Positions 37,537-48,786 of a stretch of DNA of 64,000 nt are shown here, in pieces. Origin of the DNA: Linum tenue. Lineage: Eukaryota; Streptophyta; Magnoliopsida; Malpighiales; Linaceae. Position numbers and translations under genes: made by a program. Position 1 is the first letter of the stretch. Every line of letters begins with the position of its first letter. The notes under the pieces are model-generated. The model made no database searches, was not told the DNA's origin, and worked only from the letters and a program-made list of their open reading frames with translations. The stretch lies in contig CAMGYJ010000004.1 of the NCBI GenBank assembly GCA_946122785.1, positions 12,174,150 through 12,238,149 on the forward strand, given 5' to 3'.

Positions 37537-37545
37537 TATAAAAAG
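37537..37545 (+). promoter_or_regulatory. TATA box of GH1 gene 2
   Basis: TATAAAAAG, 74 bp before the start codon, inside a block (about 37500-37580) that matches gene 1's promoter, including 'AACCTCATCCCC' and 'TTCAGCTCTCACAAAAT'. Confidence 0.87.
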
Positions 37546-37610
37546 GGGGACTTCAGCTCTCACAAAATTCTATCACCCCAAACCAGCTAGAGCCATAGTG
37601 ATCCCTTTCC

Positions 37611-40600
37611 ATGGCTTTCAGAGTACTTGTGCTGCTGCTTCTCTCGAGCCTGCTGGCTCACAGCATTGGCTTAGGGATGGCACAGTCCTACGACCCTTGC
37701 GAAGATCTAAACGACTACCAGTACAAGCCATCCGAGCAGCTGCCCAATGGCCGTGGGAATTTCCCCGAGGGCTTCGTGTTTGGCTCAGCCACAGCTGCTT
37801 ATCAGGTAGAACTATGTATCAGTTACTTAGAGTACTATATATCGATTTATTGACTCCTTTGGTTTATTATCATTTGTTGTTGTGTGTTCTTTTATTTGCT
37901 GCTGTGGGATGAAGGTCGAGGGTGCTGCTAATGAGTATGGCAGAGGCCCTAGTATTTGGGATAGATTCGCTCATGAGTTTCCAGGTCTGTAACTTATAAA
38001 ATGGTCGGCCTCTAAGCTTAATTTCCTCGATGAATATATGATATGTTGATGACTGCAGACAGGATAGCCGATGGGAGCAATGGAGATGTGGCACTCGACC
38101 ATTATCACATGTTGGAGGTATATATAAACTAGTATGATAGAAACCTGATGTTAAGGTTTTATCGGCTCGTTGGGTGATCATATTGGGAATTTGGAATTTA
38201 GAGATTTAGAATAGAATAGGGCATTAGAAGAAGAATTTTAGGGATTGAGGAAGAACCGCCGAAGCTTTGGAGAGAGATGGAGAGGAGATTGAGGAGAAAG
38301 GTAGACTAGGGTTGGGATACTTTCGTAGTAATTTCTTGATTCCCCCTTAATAAAACGTAAGTAAATATTTATAGCGAAAGACTGAAAAAACTTAATAGAC
38401 GATCCTATTATGACCCAAAGACTACTAACCATATCTAATAAAATCCTACTAATAGCAATAATGGTAATTACGAAAAATCCCAAAAGTGAGGTTTCTATCA
38501 TAGTATTTTAGCACGCGTTCTACCGCGATAAGAAACTAATAATTTATCTGAAATCAAACAATTTACAAAATTATTTAGATGAGATACCTACATAAATTTA
38601 ACGTATTTTATTAATCATTACGAATAATATACCGTCATCTGTTTGTTTCAATGATACGTAATAAATAACTATAATATTTAGGTAGTGTTTTATCATTATC
38701 GAAGACTTGCATAATAATTTTTTTTTAATTGATACATACAAAAAGATAATATGTTCATATGATTTACGTAGTGTGTTAATCATTAATGAAGACTCATGTA
38801 ATATATTTGCATACGTAATAGCTATCCGTTTATAAAATTTGTAATTTATGTAAGTGTTATAGAACCTAGTTACAATGTGTGATTTAATAATAATATCAAA
38901 CTTTAGAAAGTAACCTATGATTCACCTATCATGTCAAAGTTAACTAACCTTACAAAACTTTCTCATAATAAAAATTGATTACAATAATTATTTTAGTTAG
39001 GAATGGTGGGATGAATTTCAGTTAATAATTTATTATTTTTCATATTATTTAATAATAAATTGTGAAATTAGAAGATTTTTACTTAATAATTAAATAACAA
39101 TGTGCTTATGATAAACCGTGAAAATGAAAAAGTTTTAGTTAAATAATAATGGACTTATGATAAAATTGGATTTAGAAGATAAAACTCATTGTGAATAGTA
39201 CCCGTATGTTTTAGTAATGAACCGTAAAAAATCCTTGTGCTTTTAATTATACTTGTAATGGCCCGCGCTCTGCGAAGAGTACCATATGTTTTAAATCACA
39301 GCGTGTTAAGTGTTAACCATCTCTATAATATGCTAGTACCTGAAATCCTTGTAAAGGTTATCATATGGTTCGATGAAACTAAAATAATGAAACAGAATCT
39401 GAATCTAATATAACTATACTATCGATTGTTTAATGAAACAACACATGACATGGATCTGAAACAGTGAAGCTAATCTTACAACGGTTATGGACTTCTATGA
39501 ATATGAAGTTGACATTTTAAAAATTCTAAGTAATTCTAGCACAATCAAATTTTTGGCTTCATAGCAATAGCTTATCCTCGAATATCGATATGGCATCATT
39601 GGAGGAGAAAGGAGAACCTCAGTGATTGTGAATGAGAAACAACTAATTTCTAGACTTCCGCATATCTTCAACTTACAGCTGTCATTAATTTGTCGAATTT
39701 TGGAACTCAACACAAAATAATGCCTTTTCCAACTGCACTGCAATTAGATTTCCCCTTCAGCTATGTCATAAATTCAACAATTTAACCCACATTACACCAT
39801 AATGAAAATTGAGAGTAGACCCTTTGTTCTCATAACAATTTAGATGAATCTAATATCCTACAACTGAAAACCTTAATTCTGTCTATGGGTACTTTGTCAA
39901 CCAGAGCTTTTCTGTCATCGCCCAAAACATCTATCTCTCTGAAGTCTTGTTCAGGCTTATGAGTTTAGGGGCATTTTGTGTCGCCTACCTCCTCGTCCAG
40001 CAGTTGTATACTAACCTAGTAGTATGCAGAAAGAGTTGCAGAGTCCTTATCTGGGTGTGTCAGAGAGACCATGTCCATGGCCCCTTTTACCTTCTTCCCT
40101 TCTTCTCCTATAATGGATTATCAAATAGAGACACGAACCTAGAACCAATCCAAATGGGGTAACAAAAGAGGTAGGATGGGGAAATGATGTTTACCTCGTC
40201 ATGCACGGGAAAGTGAGAGGATATCCCCTTCTCTTCCCATGGATTTAAATCTTCATTCACGAAGCTGCGATGACAACGGGTTAATTAGCTGAAGACTCCA
40301 GATAGGAATCGAAATGGTCAGGTCCGGGGAGGATATCTCGATAGTTATACCCGACCCGCTGCAAGTCGAGTACTTTAGGTCGGTTAATTTATCACGGGGC
40401 GTGAGTCGAGGCAGATCGACCTAATAGGTATGTAATTTTTATGAAAAACATTAGAAATATTCGTTGTTTTCATTAAAAGACCAAGAAAAAAACCATAATA
40501 TGATAAAAGGTAGTTAAGTGATTGAAGAAATTGAGTTTTTCACTTATTTACAACTTTATTATCGCTAACATATGAGGTAGTAACAGGAAAATAATTAGTA

Positions 40601-43600
40601 ATTTGACTAATATTACATTTAATTTAGTCGTGAATGTGGCGGGTGAGGGTAGGTCGAGTCGATGAGAGGTACACATTCCCGCCCAGCACCAAATCAAGTC
40701 AAACAGGTCGGGTAAAACGAGACAGGTCGAAATTGCCATCGCTAACTTCAGTGAAGAGTTGAAGCAGCCTTATTGAAGAAATGAAGAGATGATCCAACCT
40801 AAACCTCCCTCGAGAGAGCTCACTAGCTATCTCTGTTTTCTTGTTCTATAATTAATCTCAAAGTACCCTTGCCTGCGAAGATGAAGACTCGTCGGTTTCA
40901 GATGGTGCCAGTCGCGGTCAATTGGCAAATCCAAAGCATCCCGAGGATGTTGAGGGACATCAAGACATCTGTGGCGATTTTTTTGAATGATTGAAGAAGA
41001 TAAATCTTTGAGTACAAATTTCAGCTGCAGAAGGGAGAAGGTTAATTAAGACTACGGTTGAAAGCCGGAACTTGGATAAACGCCAGCCGAGCAACGTAGG
41101 TAGATTGGAAAAGCCTTGGGAGAAGGTTCCATGGTACTTATAGGTAGGGCTGGCTATTTGGACCGGGACCGGATGAAAAACCGGAAACCGGACCGTATAA
41201 CCCGGACCGAGATCGGACCGGGACGGGATAGTAAACAATCCAAGCCAATCTTTGGGCTTAGATTTGAGGTAAAAACCCGGATAAAGACCGGATAAGAGAG
41301 CTCAACACCCAAAACTTAAGGGTAATTTGCATAAACGGTCACAAACCTTTGCACTTAGTACAAAACTTAACCAACTCCTCACCCTTTTAGGCCTTAGGCC
41401 ACTCAAATTCCCACAATCTCAATATAGAATCAAGATCGAATTGGGACCGGACCGGGTCAAGACCGGACCGAATCAAGACCGGACTGTATCCAATCCAATC
41501 TTCGGTCCTTATATTTTCAAAAAAACCGGACTGGACCGGATCAATTTGAGCCAATTTAACCGGACCGGACCGTATAGCCACCCCTACTTATAGGCACCTT
41601 GTCGTATTCCACCACACGTCTAATGCACCACTTATATGCTCATGGTTAAAAAATGAACGCTTAACTTTATGCTTAGGCACGCTTAGGCGAAAGACAATGA
41701 CAAAATGCCTTGTCTAGGGGTTTTGCGTCTAGTTAGATACTGGAACACGTCAATGTAGTAAGACAGCATCTAAGTCTTTCCTAAACATAACTACATGGAG
41801 CTAGGAAGTTAATATTAAAGGAGGAAATTAACATCAATTACGAAATTAATTTTCTATATTAATATTTTCAATAAATTAAGAACTTTGTTAGGTATTGAGA
41901 TATTCTTCTATGAATTCGTGAGTTGTTTTATTGTCATTAAGTGTTAAGTATGTTATTAATCATTTTAACTTAAGTAAAAAGGTGTTGTAGATTTTTTTTA
42001 TAATGATGAAAAAATATATTAAGATAACGAAAAAGAGTTAAACACAGGAAAAAAGCAGCCAAGGCTCAAAAGAATTGAACCATGTTGCAAACAGGAACAA
42101 ACAATGAATAGCTATTTTTCTTCCAATTTCTAAGCACGCTTACTTTATGCCTAGACGAGCTAGGCCCTAGACAAAGTCTCAACGCCCGCCTTCTTTAACG
42201 TTGCTTACGCTAATTATTATCAAATAATAATAATAAAATATTTCTCATTAGGTTTACTTTGCCTTACAACAATTTGTTGATGGATTTGGAATTTCCTTCA
42301 ACTTGCAAACAGGAGGATATCCTAAGGATGAAGGCAATGAATTTGGATGCTTACCGATTCTCCATCTCCTGGACTAGAGTCTTACCACGTGAGTAATTCT
42401 CGCTTCTATTCGTGTTCCATTTTTTTTAAGAGCTATATATAGCTTGGTTGACTTATAGTATGAACGTTAATGTTTAAATCTTGGGACGCAGATGGCAAGA
42501 TCCAGGACGGAATCAATGATGCAGGAGTCCAGTTTTACCACAAACTACTCGATTTGCTCCGCAAACATGGTACGTAGAATAATTCGAATGTGCCTTAATT
42601 AAGTTTGTGGTTAATGAGTCAGACAACTGATGCAATAATTAATGTTTCCTTTTGATTTGTAGGACTGGAGCCTTATGTGACCATATGGCATTGGGACACC
42701 CCTCAAGCCCTGGAAGCTGAGTATGGTGGATTCTTAAGCCGAAACATTGTGTAAGTAATTCATACAATAAATGCGCAGAATTGTGTCCAGGAGGTCATAG
42801 GTTCGATCTTTAGCTGCTGCCACGTTTACCTTATTCTCTAGGTGGTCATCCTCAGGGTTGTAAGCTCGTATTAAATGCTCAGAATTTGCCGGGCATCTAT
42901 GAGGGCCAGGGTTTGCCGTCACAAGACGGATTCGTCTCTTATAAATAAAAAAACAAACACAAAATGTATGTTTTTTTGTTCCATATGGATGTTGGATTCC
43001 TTTGTTGATCATGTTCGAACTGTGATTATGTAGGAAGGATTTCAAGGATTACTGCAACTTCTTGTTCAGTGAGTATGGCGACAAAGTAAAGAAGTGGATC
43101 ACTTTGAACGAGCCAATGGTCCATGTTATGCGAGGCTATGATGAAGGGCTGCACGCACCGGGACGCTGTTCCGGATGGGTAAACAATAAGTGTGTAGCCG
43201 GAGACTCGGCAACTGAACCTTACATCGTCACCCACAATCTCCTTCTTGCTCATGCCGCTGCTTACCGTTTGTACGAGGAAGAGTACAAGGTCTGTCAAGC
43301 TTAGCTAGATTCCGTAGTTGCTTCTTTTTGGAACAAATAAATATTGTATCATCTGAAATGTGGGTTACAACACACATTATTCACGCAGGATGATCAAAAA
43401 GGCATGGTCGGGATCACCATAGTCACGTTCTGGTTCCTTCCTTATAACCCTGATGTTAGAGCAGACCGATTTGCTGTCGAGAGATCTCTGGACTTCAACT
43501 ATGGCTGGTACTTGGATCCTATTCACAATGGTCGCTACCCGAGAAACATGGTGGATCTGGTGGGATCTCGTCTGCCGACCTTCACAAACCAAGAGTCACT

Positions 43601-43902
43601 CATGCTCAAGAAATCGTACGATTTTATAGGCCTCAACTACTACACCACCTATTATGCCAAGAACAACACCGACTTCGACCCGGCGCAACTTCGATACACT
43701 CACGACTCCCGCGCCACTACTACCCGTACGCTTTTCCGAATCGCTTACTGCATCAAAAATATGGACTAGAACTATTGTGTTGTGTTAAAGTAGGTATTCT
43801 GAAACATTGATTTTTACTCGTTTCAACAGCTAACAGTAAAGAAGGAGGCCTTATTGGTGAACCGGTACGTACATATATAGAACATGATAAGCTTTGCTTG
43901 CA

Positions 43903-43962
<60 letters not shown>

Positions 43963-44650
43963 AAAAAACAAGTTGGAACAAAGAAATTGTAGTATATATT
44001 TTTTTCATATTTGTTTGGTTTCATTTTGCAGATGGGTTCCAACTGGCAGTATAACTATCCTCAGGGGCTCCGAAATCTTTTGAATTACACCAAGAACATG
44101 TATGGAGATCCTGATATTTACATCACTGAGAACGGTAGCCAGCTATTTCTACAGCTCACATAAATGGATTGCAGACTCACTAATTAATTGATTAATTAAT
44201 TAAGAGATTAGTACAAAATTATTTCAAGATTATTCTCAACTAGTTAATTTTATTTATAACAAAAAAAAAAACAACCGAACAGGAATGGGAACGCAGGAGG
44301 ACCCTAAACAGACACTTGCAGAGGCCAGAGCCGACACCATGCGGGTCAACTTCTACAGCGCCCACCTCGCGAGCCTTCACCGGGCCATTAATGAGGAGGA
44401 GGTGAAGGTGAGAGGGTTCTTCGCCTGGTCGTACGCCGACAACTACGAATGGAGCGATGGGTACTCGGTCCGGTTCGGGCTCAACTACGTCAACTACACG
44501 GATCTCTCCAGGCACTCCAAGCACTCTGCTTGCTGGTACTCCCGTTTCTGCTCCCGAGACCAACCCAAGGACGATAACAAAGCTGATCACCGCCAGCTCT
44601 TCTGCCGCCGCCGGTCGCAAGGCGCTCCCCAGCGCTGCAGCATACGCTAA
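37611..44650 (+). CDS. Beta-glucosidase, glycoside hydrolase family 1 (gene 2), 11 exons, shifted C-terminus
   Basis: Exons: 37611-37805, 37915-37984, 38059-38117, 42313-42388, 42492-42569, 42663-42750, 43034-43289, 43389-43725, 43830-43864, 44032-44134, 44283-44650. All junctions are GT-AG and phases agree, giving 554 residues. Features follow gene 1: signal peptide ([17 protein letters not shown]), N-terminal signature [25 protein letters not shown], acid/base TLNEP in exon 7, nucleophile ITENG in exon 10 and WSYADNYEW in exon 11. One extra A near 44579-44583 shifts the frame, so the tail after QPKDDN differs from gene 1; the old tail (..AGRK.. to ..AYAN) is still readable in the next frame and would stop at 44654. 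The change lies outside the catalytic core. Intron 3 is about 4.2 kb against 98 bp in gene 1. Likely a secreted or organelle-lumen glucosidase with an unknown aglycone. Confidence 0.92.
38130..38505. mobile_element. MITE-like inverted repeat in intron 3 of GH1 gene 2
   Basis: TAGTATGATAGAAACCT at 38130-38146 pairs with the reverse complement TACTATGATAGAAACCT at 38489-38505 (16 of 17). It starts 13 bp after the exon 3 donor site. Flanks give no convincing duplication. Confidence 0.55.
38506..41136. other. Inserted sequence in intron 3, unclassified
   Basis: It has no counterpart in gene 1's 98 bp intron 3. Mostly AT-rich. 39780-40260 is less AT-rich, with possible exon-like pieces on the minus strand, but I recognise no protein. 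40310-40740 carries 'GGTCGGGTAAAACGAG'-like words at both sides that may be another decayed hAT-type MITE. Confidence 0.5.
41137..41594. mobile_element. hAT-type non-autonomous element with 8 bp target duplication, in intron 3
   Basis: The element is 41145-41586 (442 bp). The left end is TAGGGCTGGCTATTTGGACC; the right end in reverse complement is TAGGGGTGGCTATACGGTCC. CTTATAGG at 41137-41144 is repeated exactly at 41587-41594. TAGGG(G/C)TGGC ends plus an 8 bp duplication are hallmarks of plant hAT MITEs. The arms are packed with GGACCGG words. No transposase is encoded. Confidence 0.88.
41595..42249. other. Rest of the intron 3 insertion
   Basis: AT-rich sequence with no coding signal. Homology with gene 1's intron 3 resumes at about 42250 ('TTTACTTTGCC', 'ACAACAATTTGTTGA', 'GGAATTTCCTTCAAC') just before exon 4. 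Confidence 0.55.
42768..42955 (+). mobile_element. Probable tRNA-derived SINE in intron 6 of GH1 gene 2
   Basis: 'GTCCAGGAGGTCATAGGTTC' followed by GATC looks like the B box region (GGTTCGATC) of a plant tRNA-derived SINE, followed by about 130 bp of tRNA-unrelated body and an A-rich end (ATAAATAAAAAAAC). Intron 6 is 283 bp here and 96 bp in gene 1, and the surplus matches this insert. Confidence 0.55.
43904..43960. repeat. (ATT)n microsatellite in intron 9 of GH1 gene 2
   Basis: About 19 uninterrupted ATT units. Gene 1's equivalent intron has none. Its antisense frame gives an artefactual poly-Ile/poly-Asn reading frame. Confidence 0.97.
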
Positions 44651-44996
44651 TTAATCAACTGATGATCGGTGCCCTTCCGCGCGCATGCTAGCTTAAGATC
44701 GATGGTACTGTTTAGTATCTGTCTTGACGACAATGGAATAATTGAGTATGATGAATAAGAAGGATCCGACTGTCACTATCCTGAGCATGATTCCAGTGTA
44801 CGACATGATCAGTGTTGTTGTCCTTTTCATTCCTCTGTGCGTAGCAATAAAACTGTTGTTGTTCAGGGAAAGACGACGGATGATATGTTGTACCGTCTGT
44901 GTACTGTTGTTGTTCAATAAACTAGTGTTAGACTCCGTATTTCACCATCTACCATCCTATACACATTGGTAAAAAGATGAAAACAAATAAACCAAT
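44651..44996 (+). other. 3' UTR and proximal flank of GH1 gene 2
   Basis: Resembles gene 1's 3' UTR ('GACGGATGATATGTTGTACC', 'TACTGTTGTTGTT'). AATAAA at 44847-44852 and again at 44916-44921 are candidate polyadenylation signals. It is cut off by the copia insertion at 45002. Confidence 0.7.
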
Positions 44997-45001
44997 TCAA
45001 C

Positions 45002-45215
45002 TGTCAATTTAGCTAAAGAGAAAGGAAAACACATAAGCTTTATCGTCGTTAGACACTAATCCACGGAGAGAATCTCACCCTCGGATTTTAGTTCTTATTA
45101 TTCGAATTCACATCTCCGGTACAGATACAGCGGTTTATATAGGTTTGCTCACACCAAACCCTACAGCTTAACCTATATGAAGATTATTTACATTATGGTC
45201 CTCATACATTTAACA
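45002..45215 (-). repeat. 3' LTR of the copia element
   Basis: Starts TGTCAATTTAGC and ends ATACATTTAACA. Next to it (45216-45226) the minus strand reads TTGAGGGAGGG, the polypurine tract. It is 11 bp shorter than the 5' LTR because a 'TTTTAACGTGG'-like stretch is missing. Confidence 0.92.
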
Positions 45216-45474
45216 CCCTCCCTCAAATTGATGTTGGGTTCTTAACATCAATTTGGAAGAAAGATACCAATGTTTGCTCGATTCTACAACCTTGGTCAAC
45301 ACATTTGCTGGCTGCTCGTCAGTGCGCAGGTATCGAAGCTGAACCTACCCTTCAGCTACAAGTTGCCTTATGTAATGGATATGCACCTGTATATGCTTAG
45401 TCCGGTCATGCAAAACGGGATTAACCGCAATCTGTATTGCGCTCGTATTATCGCCATTTAGAATCATAGGATTC

Positions 45475-45804
45475 TTATATAACTCCCAGTTCTTCAAACA
45501 GACGATGTAGCCAGATCATTTCTGAACATGCTTCTGACATGGAACGATATTCTGCTTCGGTTGAGGACTTCGACACTTTATTCTGTTTCCTACAACGCCA
45601 CGATACAAAGGAATTGTCAAATTTTATGCACCATCCCGAGGTAGAACGTCTGGTATCCAAACACCCTGCATAATCGGCATCTGCAAAGGCCTCTATCGTT
45701 GATTCGCCTCCTGCTGGATAAAACAAGCCAACATCACTAGTGTGTCTAAGATAGCGAAGTAACCTGTTTACTGCATCCAAGTGAGTCGTCCTTGCAACAC
45801 CCAA
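45475..45804 (-). pseudogene. Copia RNase H domain
   Basis: 'AFADADYAGCLDTRRSTSGW' and 'SKSSTEAEYRSMSEACSE' are the copia RNase H signatures, carrying the catalytic Asp and Glu residues. It is in a separate frame segment from RT (45808-46280), where frameshifts occur; the RT motif YVDD is still legible near 46150-46175. Confidence 0.9.
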
Positions 45805-45807
45805 AAA

Positions 45808-46876
45808 CTAGCTGACCATATGTACTACATAGGAGATATCTGGCCGTGTGTGAGTTAGATAGATTAGGCTTCCTACCACACTACGATAGAATGATTGGTC
45901 TTCCAGCAAATCTCCTTCATCTTTGCTTAGCTTCAGGTTTTGTTCCATAGGTGTGGAACATGGCCTGCAATCTTCGAACTGTGTTGAAGCAAGTAAATCC
46001 GAGATATACTTTCTTTGACACACAAATAATCCCTGCTTCGAACGTCGTACCTCTAGGCCAAGAAAGTATGAGACTTCCCAAGCTTCGTAAGATTAAATTC
46101 CTGATTGAGAGTGTTTGTGAGTTCCTGTATCCCATCCTGATCATCACCAGTCACGATCATATCATCGACATATAATAAGAGTGCAACAATCCCAAGAGCA
46201 GTCCTGGAAATGAACAGAGAAGGGTCACTGTGACTTTGCTGAAAACCAGCATGTAGTATAGTTCCATGGAATTTTCAAATCAAGCACGTGGAGCTTGTTT
46301 CAATCCATAGAGAGATCGAACAAGTTTACACACTGTGTTAGGCCCTGCCTTTTTGTACCCTGGTGGTTCCATATAGAACGTCTCCTTCAAATCACCGTGA
46401 AGAAAAGCATTCTTCACATCAAATTGTATTAATGGCCACTCACGCATTGCTGCCAAAGCCAAGAGACTTCGAACAGTGGGCATTTTCGCAACAGGCGCGA
46501 ATGTCTCGTCATAGTCAATCCCGAACTCCTGTCGAAATCCTTGAGAAACTACACGAGCTTTGAAGTGTTCCAAAGTTCCATCTAGCTTGACCTTGATGTT
46601 ATACACCCATTTCGAGCCTATTACTGATATTTCAGGTGTTCTTGGAACTATTTCCCAAGTATGATTTTCTTCTAGCGCATCATCTGTTTCCGCATCCATA
46701 GCCTTATCCCATTCAGGATGGCCTTTTGCGAACCTATAGTGAGTGGGTATGGGAATTGCTTCAGCCGAGTACCCCACATAGTCCAGCAATCTCACCGGTG
46801 GGGCTCCCTTGTTTACCCTGTCTGATCGCCGCGGAAGAGGAGGTGGAGATGGCGGACTCGACAAGTTATCACCCAT
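45808..46876 (-). pseudogene. Copia reverse transcriptase, broken
   Basis: '[11 protein letters not shown]', '[20 protein letters not shown]', '[16 protein letters not shown]', '[15 protein letters not shown]' and '[14 protein letters not shown]' identify copia RT. A TGA after PRA (46280-46282) takes the place of the family's Trp. The YVDD box follows at about 46160, and the C-terminal RT part lies at 45808-46023 in another frame. Confidence 0.9.
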
Positions 46877-46877
46877 T

Positions 46878-48380
46878 TCAACACCTACCTCTTTCGAGTC
46901 CCCGCAGCATGGAGTGAGTGTGAGCTAGCTGTGGAACTCGAAAAAGATGGCACAGGGGAGAGGACTGATCACCCACAAACGAGGACGGTTCAGATGACGA
47001 GCTGGAGCTCGTGTGAATGGATGGCGTGTGAGGTGGCGAAGTCTCATGAGGACCGCCATCTGCTTCAGGCCCTCCCTGCGGCGTTGCCGCATTATTTCCA
47101 GGTGAAGCCGCTGGGAATGAATCAGGGCGAAGGAAATCCAACGAGGGAGGAGGGCTTTCCTTTGTCAAGGAATAGTGCATCACTTGCTCGAGAAAGACAA
47201 CATGATAAGCAATTCTCATGCGACGTTGTACCAGATCATAGCACAAGTAGCCCTTGTGCTCGTCATCATAGCCCAAGAACAAGCTGGGAACTGTTTTTGG
47301 AGCAAGCTTATGTCGATCACGCTTGGGAAGAAGCACGAAACATAGACAGTCGAATACTCGCAGAAATGAGTAATTCGGTGCTTTGTGATATAGTACCTGG
47401 TAAGGGGACTGATTACCAATCACAGAGGACACCTTCCAATTGATGAGATACACTACCGTTCGAACCGCTTCAATCCAAAATCCCGTCGGAACACAGGAGT
47501 GGAACAAAATGGCTCGTGTGAATTCTAAAACATGCTTGTTCTTCCGTTCAACGAGGCCGGTTTTTTGTGAGACACCTGGACCCGAATGTTGAACTAGAAT
47601 TCCCTGTGAGGTCTAGAAGTCTGTGAGAGGTTGAGAACTGAATCCACCCCCATGATCGGATCCGATAACCTTCACTGTTCTATGGAACTGAGTCTGCGCC
47701 ATTTAAACAAAGGCCTGTGCATGAGTAATAATCTCTGATTTCCTTCTTAAGAAGTAGATCCATGTGTACCGTGTGGCGTGGTCTATGAATAACGCAAAAT
47801 ACTTGAAACCCATTCGAGAAGTGACAGGTGATGGCCCCCACAAATCAGTATGAATTAAGTCGAAAGGCTGATCATACTATGTATCGCTAGGCAGAAAAGA
47901 TGATTGGGACGTTTTAGCCTCAATACAGCTCACACAAGTACTAGGGGCAGCAAAACTGGAACTCAATTTATCTGGTAATAATTGAGTACGAAACATGTTC
48001 AATAAACGCTCCGAATGGGGATGACCTAGACGGCGATGCTACAGATCCCATGTATATGAATGAACAGAAAAATCCAACTCTCCAGGCTTAACAGAATACC
48101 CTAAAATATTAATATCCTGACCAGACTTATTCAAAGCTGCCGAATGTGCTTTATTACAAAGAAAGGAAGTGTCATTATCAATAGGACCTCCATCCAAGCT
48201 TCCATTATTCTCATCCCTTACTGATGCCGCTAGACCATCTCCTCTCCTAGACTTGTTGTACTCATCTAGGATAAACAAGCGACCATTCTTATGGCCTTTC
48301 CCGATCACCCTCCCTGTTTTCCGATCCTGTACGACACACCCATTAGAATTAAACACCACATCACAATTTTCTTCGGTCAA
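46878..48380 (-). pseudogene. Copia integrase and protease-integrase linker, broken
   Basis: 46878-47507 reads 'AVYLIN'-like 'TVVYLINWKVSSVIGNQSPY' and 'LFLGYDDEHKGYLCYDL', the integrase C-terminal region, with a Ser/Pro-rich tail. 47508-48038 holds the catalytic core with stops. 48039-48380 is the linker preceding the zinc finger. Confidence 0.82.
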
Positions 48381-48680
48381 CTACCCCACAGAGACAAGAT
48401 TCGGAACAAGATATGGAACATATAGTGTATCCGGGAGCTGAACATTGCCGGATAAAACTCTGCCTGATCCATGCACAGGAACCTTAGTTCCATTTTCAAA
48501 TTTTAATGTCATAGGAGCTACCTGTTGAACCTGAGAGAAGCATTTGCGTATACCAGACATATGATTGAAAGCTGCGAAATCAAGTAAACAACGAGGAGTT
48601 TTACCTGAGGAACCACCTATAGAAAAAACTGCATTCAAAGCCTGTGGAAGAACATCCTGAAGTGCCTACTGTACCAATCG
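48381..48680 (-). pseudogene. Copia protease with altered active site
   Basis: 'CLLDFAAFNHMSG' aligns with the copia protease motif W-x-LDSGA-x-NHM. The catalytic Asp remains, but Ser-Gly is replaced by Phe-Ala, so activity is unlikely. The following 'VPVHGSGRV' and 'LPDTLYVPYLVPNLVSVG' are typical. Confidence 0.85.
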
Positions 48681-48786
48681 TCGAATAGCCTCCGAAGACA
48701 AATTGCCTCCCAGGAGCCGAGGATGAGGTGACCGAGCTCCCTTGTGAGGAGCTTTTCTCGACTACCTCATAACTTGAGCCACTACC

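Noticed and set aside
37424..37912. 162-codon plus frame across the GH1 gene 2 start
   Set aside because: It is out of frame with the signal peptide and family signature and reads through intron 1; the frame starting at 37611 is the real one.
39780..40260. Possible exons of a captured gene on the minus strand
   Set aside because: One GT-like junction and short open pieces exist, but I recognise no protein and stops interrupt the candidates.
40305..40742. Possible second hAT-type MITE in intron 3 of GH1 gene 2
   Set aside because: The outer words are only loosely inverted and no 8 bp duplication is visible, so it is kept as part of the unclassified insertion.
43753..44008. Minus-strand frames with long poly-Ile or poly-Asn runs
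   Set aside because: They are translations of the (ATT)n microsatellite in intron 9 of GH1 gene 2.
46363..47443. Plus-strand frames over the copia element (66-170 codons)
   Set aside because: They are antisense shadows of the copia RT and integrase.
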